64,000 bases of DNA, from the NCBI GenBank assembly GCA_021464415.1, contig CM038467.1, forward strand, positions 26,713,748 to 26,777,747, in the 5' to 3' direction. Origin of the DNA: Lonicera japonica. Lineage: Eukaryota; Streptophyta; Magnoliopsida; Dipsacales; Caprifoliaceae. Under the pieces are notes generated by a model. That model did no database searches and was not told where the DNA came from. It saw nothing but the letters and a program-made list of their open reading frames with translations. Each line of letters begins with the position of its first letter. Position 1 is the stretch's first letter. A program made the position numbers and the translations under genes. This document shows, one piece after another, positions 59,201 to 64,000 of the stretch.

Positions 59201-62200
59201 TAAAGTGAGGTTTGAAGGCTTAGAATGGAATCCTATTTGTACCGAAAGTAAGCAATGGCTTGAGAGGCCATTTGAAGTAGATGAAGTGAAAGCGGCCATT
59301 GACTCATGTGAAGGCAATAAAACGCCGGGCCCCGATGGGTACACGCTGGAAGTTTTTAAGAAAGGATGGGATGTTTTGAAAGAAGATGTAATGAAGGTTT
59401 TGAGAGAATTCTATGAGAAGGGTGTTGTCAATGCTTGCACTAATTCTACATACATTTGCCTTATACCAAAGAAGATAGCGTCACTCAAATTGAAGGACTT
59501 TCGACCAATAAGTCTAACGACTAGTCTTTACAAAGTACTTGCAAAGGTTTTGTCATTGAGGTTGAGGGAGATATTGGATGAAACGATTGGTAGGTCTCAA
59601 GGTGCATTTGTGAAGGGAAGACAAATTCTTGACTTAGCACTTATAGCTAACGAAGGTGTGGAAGAGTATAGAGAAAGAAAGAAACAAGGTGTTGTGTTGA
59701 AAATTGATTTCGAGAAGGCTTACGATCACATCCAATGGGATTTCGTTGACCATGTTCTTGAGAAGAAGGGCTTTGGGGAAAGATGGCGAAAGTGGATTAA
59801 AGGCTGTCTATCCTCGATCAATTTTTCTGTTATGATGAACGGGAAACCGAGAGGTAATTTTAAAGCGTCAAGAGGGTTGAGACAGGGAGATCCACTATCT
59901 CCTTTCATTTTTGTAATAGTATCGGATGTTTTAAATATCTTGGTGGAGAGGGCCAAGGTAAGAGGATTAATTGAAGGTTTCTCAATCGGGATGGATAATG
60001 TAAGTTTGTCGCACTTGCAATTTGCTGACGATACCATATTTTTCCTTTCAAAAAATGAAGAAAAGATTGAAAATCTGATGGGTATCTTAGACATTTTTGG
60101 GTATGCTTCGGGATTGAAGATTAATAGATCAAAGATGGAAATTGTAGGTATCAATGTGGAGGAAGAGGATATGCGGGTGTTGGCAGGGAGAATTGGGTGT
60201 AGTATGGGTTGCTGGCCTATGTCCTATTTAGGGCTTCCGTTGGGCGATAATCCGATGAAAGCTAGTTTTTGGAATACGGTTGTCGAAAATATTGGGAAGC
60301 GGCTGAAAGGGTGGTATAAGGGGTGTATTTCGAGAGGAGGCAAGTTAACTCTTATTCATTCGGTACTAAATAGTATTCCAGTTTATTTTTTGTCTATTTT
60401 CAAGATTCCAGCGACCGTAGCTAAGAATATAGAGAAGTTGATGAGAAACTTTTTGTGGGAGTCGATGGATAAAGGAAAAGGAGAACACTTGGTGGCTTGG
60501 AAGATTGTTTCAAAAAGCAAGGAAATAGGAGGCTTAGGCATTGGTAATTTGGTGAAAAGAAATGAGGCATTATTGGGGAAGTGGCTATGGAGATTTTCGT
60601 TAGAAACAGAATCCCTGTGGCACAAGATAATAAAGAGCAAGTACGGGTTAAATGACAACGGTTGGGATTCGACGAAGATAAGAAGGGGTACGTATCGGAA
60701 CCCATGGAAAGCAATTGCACAAGGTTTCGAAAATTTCAGGAAGAATATAAGGTATAAGGTGGGGAATGGTTCTAAGGTCAGCTTCTGGTCAGATTTATGG
60801 CTAGGTAATGAGACAATGCAAGCCCGGTTTCCGGCTTTGTTTCAGATTACTAGGGATGCGAAAGCAAAGGTGGCAGATTATACAAATTGAGTCTCAGATT
60901 CTAGTTTTTCGTGGGACATTGTTCTGAGAAGGAATGTGACAGAGGAGGAAGGAGAGTACATGACTCTGATGGGAGTGATCCATAATTTGGATATTTCTAG
61001 GCATGGAGATGACACCAGAATGTGGGTGGGAGAGAAATCGGGAGCTTTCACAACAAAGTCTTTTTTTGAAAGTCTAACAATTCCTAATGCATGTTCTAAA
61101 TTCACTCCTTTCAAAATGGTATGGAAATCAGGAATTCCAACCAAAGTTAAAGTCCTTTCTTGGCTTGCATCGTTGAGGAGAGTTAATACAGCAGATTTGT
61201 TACAAATCAAAAGACCATATTTGATGATTTCTCCGGCGTGTTGCATTTTGTGTAAGAGGGACTATGAGAGTATTGATCATCTAGCAATTCATTGTTCATT
61301 TACTAATTCAGTTTGGGGCAATATTAGTAAGGAATTTGGTTTCAAGCAGTTTTTCCAAGATCATGGTGCGAACTCTTATCAATCAAATGGACATTCAGGG
61401 GAAACAAAGCTAGATCCTTTACGTTATGGAGATGCTGTTGTAAGGCTTTGCTTTGGTGTATATGGAAGGAAAGGAATAGTCGTATTTTCGAGAATAAGGT
61501 GGAAGATATCGATAAAATTTGGGATAGAATTAAAGCGTTAGCTTCTTTGTGGGCTTACTCTTCAAACAGGTTTGGGTTTACGTCTATTTCAGAGATTCAG
61601 AGAGACTGGACAGCTGCAATGATTTAAGATAAGTTGAGAGTTTATTTGCTAAGCTCTCAACCTGATGATGATAGTAGTTTGTACTAGATAGTATAATCAT
61701 TCAGTTTTTAGTTCTTGTTTTGAGGCAGCTTTTTTTTAGTGCCGAGCGATCCTTTTTTGTATCTTTTTGGTTTTCGGTTTGCTGGGTAGTGGATTACTCA
61801 TCCTCTTCCAGTTCTCCTTTGCTTGTATTTGATTTCTCTATCAATATAAGTTCGTTTCTTATCAAAAAAAAAAGTATGCAGATTGTATTTTGTGCACAAA
61901 GTGCACCATTGGTATGGTTTGTCTCTCCACCTACGAGTGGGGGTCGTGTGTGAGGGGGAGTGTTGAAGAGCATGATATACATTGTTGGCCTACTACCTGA
62001 AAGCTTTTGGGAGAGATGGTTTCTATAAAATTCTCTCTTCCTAGCAAGTGTAATGAAGGTACATAGAAGGGAAAAAAAATTACGTCACTTAGGGTATATC
62101 CATCTCTAGGGGTTTGGATATGCCTATAGATATGGCTTATCCATTGCATTCATTTCAATAGAGAAAAACAAAGACGTTCCCATATGCTTCTAGGATCATT

Positions 62201-63321
62201 GTGGAATTATTTAAAAATATGAATTTGTATTTTTATGTGTCTGATTTTACCTTTCTGCACAATGTACTTGTTACTCTAATATTATCATAAGTAATGTAAT
62301 GTGAAACTTTAAGGTCTTTTCTTGTTCTTTCATTTCTTTCTTGCAGAGAGGAGGGGGCAGGTTGATCTTCTTTCTTTTAAAGTAACTTGAGTGATTTTTG
62401 CCTCTTTTTTCTTTATTGTCTGCATATGTGTTGCTTTGCAGGGAAAAGTGGACTTTAAAGATTGGGAAACATACGAGGGTCTGTTCATGGAATATTGGGC
62501 ATCAATCAACGAGAAAGAAGGGTTGACTGTGAAAAACCTCCAATCGGCAAAGGTGCGATTGAAGACGGGAAATAACTACAAATCTGACTCTGATTCGAAC
62601 AAAGCAGACTCAAGTGAGGAAGATCAGCTGATATCCGATAGTGACAACATGGATTACATAGAAGAGCAGAAGCCAGAGCGTAAAAGAAAAAAGAGGTCCT
62701 TTGGGCAGTCATCTCCGGGGAAAAGAAAGTATAAATCGAATAAACAGGAGTTCATTGGTTGGGGATCAAAATCTCTTATAAAATTTATTTCATCAATAGG
62801 TAAAGATACAAGCAGAAAATTGTCACAACACGATGTGACTTCTATCATAAATGGATATATTAAGGAAAACAATCTCTTCCACCCTGAGAAAAAGAAACAG
62901 GTTGTATGTGATGCAAGGCTGCAGTCTGTTTTGGGGAGGAAAATAGTGAACAAACATAGAATATTCAATCTCCTAGAAACCCACTTTGCTGAGAACTTGG
63001 ATTCTTCTTCTGAGGAAGATGTTGGTTACAATTCAGAAGAAATGGATGCTGATACTTTAGTAGCCTGTAAAAGGCAGAGAAAATCGAGTACAGATATAGT
63101 ATCCCAGAAGAAGGAGGTGGTGTTAAATATTCCTGAAAATTGTTTAGCGTCCCTTGTTACTGAAAACATTAAGCTCATCTACTTGAAGAGGAGTTTAGTG
63201 GTGGAGCTATTACAGCAACCTGAGACCTTTGATAGCAAGGTACTTGGAAGCTTTGTGAGAGTGAAATCAGATCCTAACGATTTCTTTCAAAAAAACCCAT
63301 ATCAGCTCGTGCAAGTTACAG
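53265..63321 (+). CDS. PHD-finger / SWIB / Plus3 chromatin protein (CCCH19/44- and At5g08430-like), 3' end beyond window
   Basis: Coding exons with consensus splice sites are 53,265-53,368, 55,227-55,306, 55,971-56,158 and 62,442-63,321. Phases join correctly and give 417 codons plus one base. The start [14 protein letters not shown] follows the 5'-UTR acceptor at 53,216 with no earlier ATG in frame. Residues ~18-60 form a PHD-like finger ([21 protein letters not shown]), and a cysteine-rich extension follows to ~110 ([24 protein letters not shown]). After a conserved [12 protein letters not shown] segment comes an acidic and lysine-rich linker, then a SWIB domain (from [14 protein letters not shown] to [13 protein letters not shown]) and the start of a Plus3 domain ([31 protein letters not shown]...NPYQLVQV). 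Relatives read histone marks, bind Argonaute or Paf1-type partners and act in the nucleus; a GYF domain usually follows. The exon after 63,321 is not settled: an acceptor at 63,815 keeps the frame open for only 15 codons. Confidence 0.88.
57691..57975 (+). pseudogene. LINE ORF1 C-terminal remnant
   Basis: The frame ends in a lysine-rich tail ([12 protein letters not shown]), [13 protein letters not shown] and a TGA at 57,973-57,975. The stop overlaps the ORF2 start (ATGA), an arrangement that suits termination and re-initiation. The zinc-knuckle part expected upstream is missing because of the 5' truncation. Confidence 0.55.
57972..61627 (+). pseudogene. LINE ORF2: endonuclease and reverse transcriptase, one stop and one frameshift
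   Basis: The first 972 codons are open. The AP-type endonuclease carries SWNIRGLG near the start, [12 protein letters not shown] and SDHLPLL (Asp221, His222). The reverse transcriptase carries [30 protein letters not shown] (Asp579), [14 protein letters not shown] and FADD (684-687). A TGA at 60,888-60,890 then interrupts; the same frame goes on with the zinc-binding segment ([19 protein letters not shown]). Near 61,350 the frame shifts, and the proper C-terminus ([12 protein letters not shown] to QRDWTAAMI) ends at TAA 61,625-61,627. There is no RNase H domain. All catalytic residues are present, so the copy was active not long ago, but the stop and shift should leave it unable to make a full protein. 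Confidence 0.9.
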
Positions 63322-64000
63322 GTTGGTCCTTATAGTATATCTGATATTTTTCAAAGTTTGAACTGGAAATTTATTTCCCTGCTGTTGAGCTACTCCGCTG
63401 GTTGTACTGCTGATATTGTTTACATGGTTGAAGTCATGAAAACATTTCGACTAAAGAATTTGTATAACATCCTTAGGTGTGTAGAAATGTCATTATCCAG
63501 TAAAAAGGAAATTAAACCTTGAAATCTTAGTCACTGAGGAACTAAGCAATATGAGACTTGTCATAATAATCTTAGGCATTTAATGTAGCTGGTGAAACTT
63601 GGAAATGAACTACGATGTTGCCTTTTTCCATTACAAACCTCTTTGTTCTTTTTCTTTTCTTTTTTACATGGAATCCCCTCATTGTTCATTGTAGCCCCCA
63701 TGAACTGTCCTTGATTGACCAATATCCTTTGCGAACCTTTTGAACTCAATTTTATTTTAAAATAAAGCCAATTGAGGTCCCAATTAGCCTGCATAATCAT
63801 AATGTTTTGATGCAGATTATATTTGGGTCAGTCAAAGGTGCATCGTATCCAGAACATAATCAAGCCAGTACCACCTCCTCCTGAGGTGCCCTAGTTGTTT
63901 GTGTAGAAAGGTATTGTGCACTTGTGCACCTTCAAATAGGTACAAATATAGATCCTTATGATGTTGATGCGGGGTTCTTACACATGTCGATTGAGGGACC
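63322..64000 (+). other. Intron 5 and unresolved next exon of the PHD/SWIB/Plus3 gene
   Basis: The donor ACAG|gttggt is good and gttttgatgcag at 63,815 is a plausible acceptor, but the joined frame ends at a TAA after about 15 codons. Another frame of the same DNA (63,825-63,893) reads GQSKVHRIQNIIKPVPPPPE and then stops; I cannot place this peptide. The rest of the Plus3 domain must lie beyond the window or in a different exon. Confidence 0.4.

Larger units (their letters stand above)
57690..61873 (+). mobile_element. LINE (L1-type), sense-oriented inside the TRIM
   Basis: Compared with the TRIM at 39,571-39,835, foreign sequence begins near 57,690 and ends in a run of ten A at 61,864-61,873, after which the TRIM resumes (gtatgca...). 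It contains the last ~95 codons of ORF1, the whole of ORF2 and a 3' UTR of about 240 bases. Most of ORF1 is absent, so it is 5'-truncated. I could not find a clean target duplication. Confidence 0.75.
57533..62035 (+). mobile_element. TRIM retrotransposon carrying a nested LINE
   Basis: The left LTR (57,533-57,605, starting TGTTGAAGAGTATGATAT) is followed at once by TGGTATCAGAGC, the standard initiator-methionine tRNA primer site (57,606-57,617). At the right, a purine tract (gagggggag, 61,952-61,960) is followed by the right LTR, TGTTGAAGAGCATGATATAC, from 61,961. The two LTRs are about 73 bases, near the lower limit for TRIMs, and the internal domain encodes nothing of its own. The exact right end is unsure: a 73-base LTR would end near 62,033, but a CA followed by AGTGT, matching the bases left of the element (57,528-57,532), occurs at 62,045-62,051. 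The relative at 39,571 confirms the internal sequence. Confidence 0.7.
56159..62441 (+). other. 6.3-kb intron 4 of the PHD/SWIB/Plus3 gene
   Basis: Donor GATGGG|gtacgt and acceptor ttgctttgcag|GGAAAAG. The intron joins two codons without a phase shift. About 4.5 kb of it is a TRIM element with a LINE inside it. The left 1.37 kb is AT-rich and holds short chance frames only. Confidence 0.85.

Noticed and set aside
62391..63335. 314-codon frame starting at 62,391 taken as a stand-alone gene
   Set aside because: Its first 17 codons are the pyrimidine-rich end of an intron; the true exon starts at 62,442 after ttgctttgcag and continues the upstream PHD exons.

Overview
The window is plant nuclear DNA, almost certainly from a core eudicot. 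The evidence is a CC-type NLR with an RPS2-like leucine-rich repeat region, a pentatricopeptide-repeat gene of the plant-only DYW class, a fragment of a DELLA gibberellin-signalling gene, plant LINEs, Helitrons, hAT elements and Stowaway MITEs, and AT-rich intergenic DNA with GT..AG introns. I cannot name the species.

Layout. The first 40 kb is gene-poor and built mostly of nested mobile DNA. A direct duplication (copy A about 0.3-7.5 kb, copy B about 27.3-30.2 kb) serves as a built-in empty-site control: comparing the copies exposes a 2.86-kb LTR-like insertion and a 5'-truncated LINE in copy A, and an 0.81-kb solo-LTR-like insertion in copy B. The LINE is itself split by a small hAT element. 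Between the copies lie an open LRR-only NLR relative (11.2-13.2 kb, minus), an orphan N-terminal DELLA fragment (14.3-14.5 kb, minus), a 3.8-kb Helitron (15.7-19.5 kb), two related solo LTRs with perfect 5-bp target duplications (20.3-21.9 and 24.9-26.4 kb), and a decayed hAT transposase gene (23.3-27.1 kb) into which the second solo LTR has landed. From 30.6 to 37.9 kb come a hAT-like element with another inverted-repeat element inside it, a second Helitron sitting in a tandem-repeat array, and a cluster of Helitron-like ends.

The host genes lie from 40.9 kb onward, all on the plus strand: a CC-NLR immune receptor gene (40.9-43.9 kb, perhaps with two tiny 3' exons), an intronless DYW-class PPR gene for organelle RNA editing (47.1-49.0 kb), and a multi-exon gene for a PHD/SWIB/Plus3 chromatin protein (5' leader near 51.7 kb, coding from 53.27 kb, running off the right edge). 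The 6.3-kb fourth coding-region intron of this last gene carries a TRIM retrotransposon, and that TRIM carries a nearly intact LINE in the sense direction.

The genes do not form a pathway; they are ordinary neighbours on a plant chromosome. The points most worth a second look are the DELLA-motif fragment without a GRAS domain, the array of covarying GTCGAC palindromes in both solo LTRs, the NLR with altered kinase-2 and MHD motifs, a short leader sequence shared by the NLR and both duplication copies, and the several insertions whose boundaries can be read to the base.
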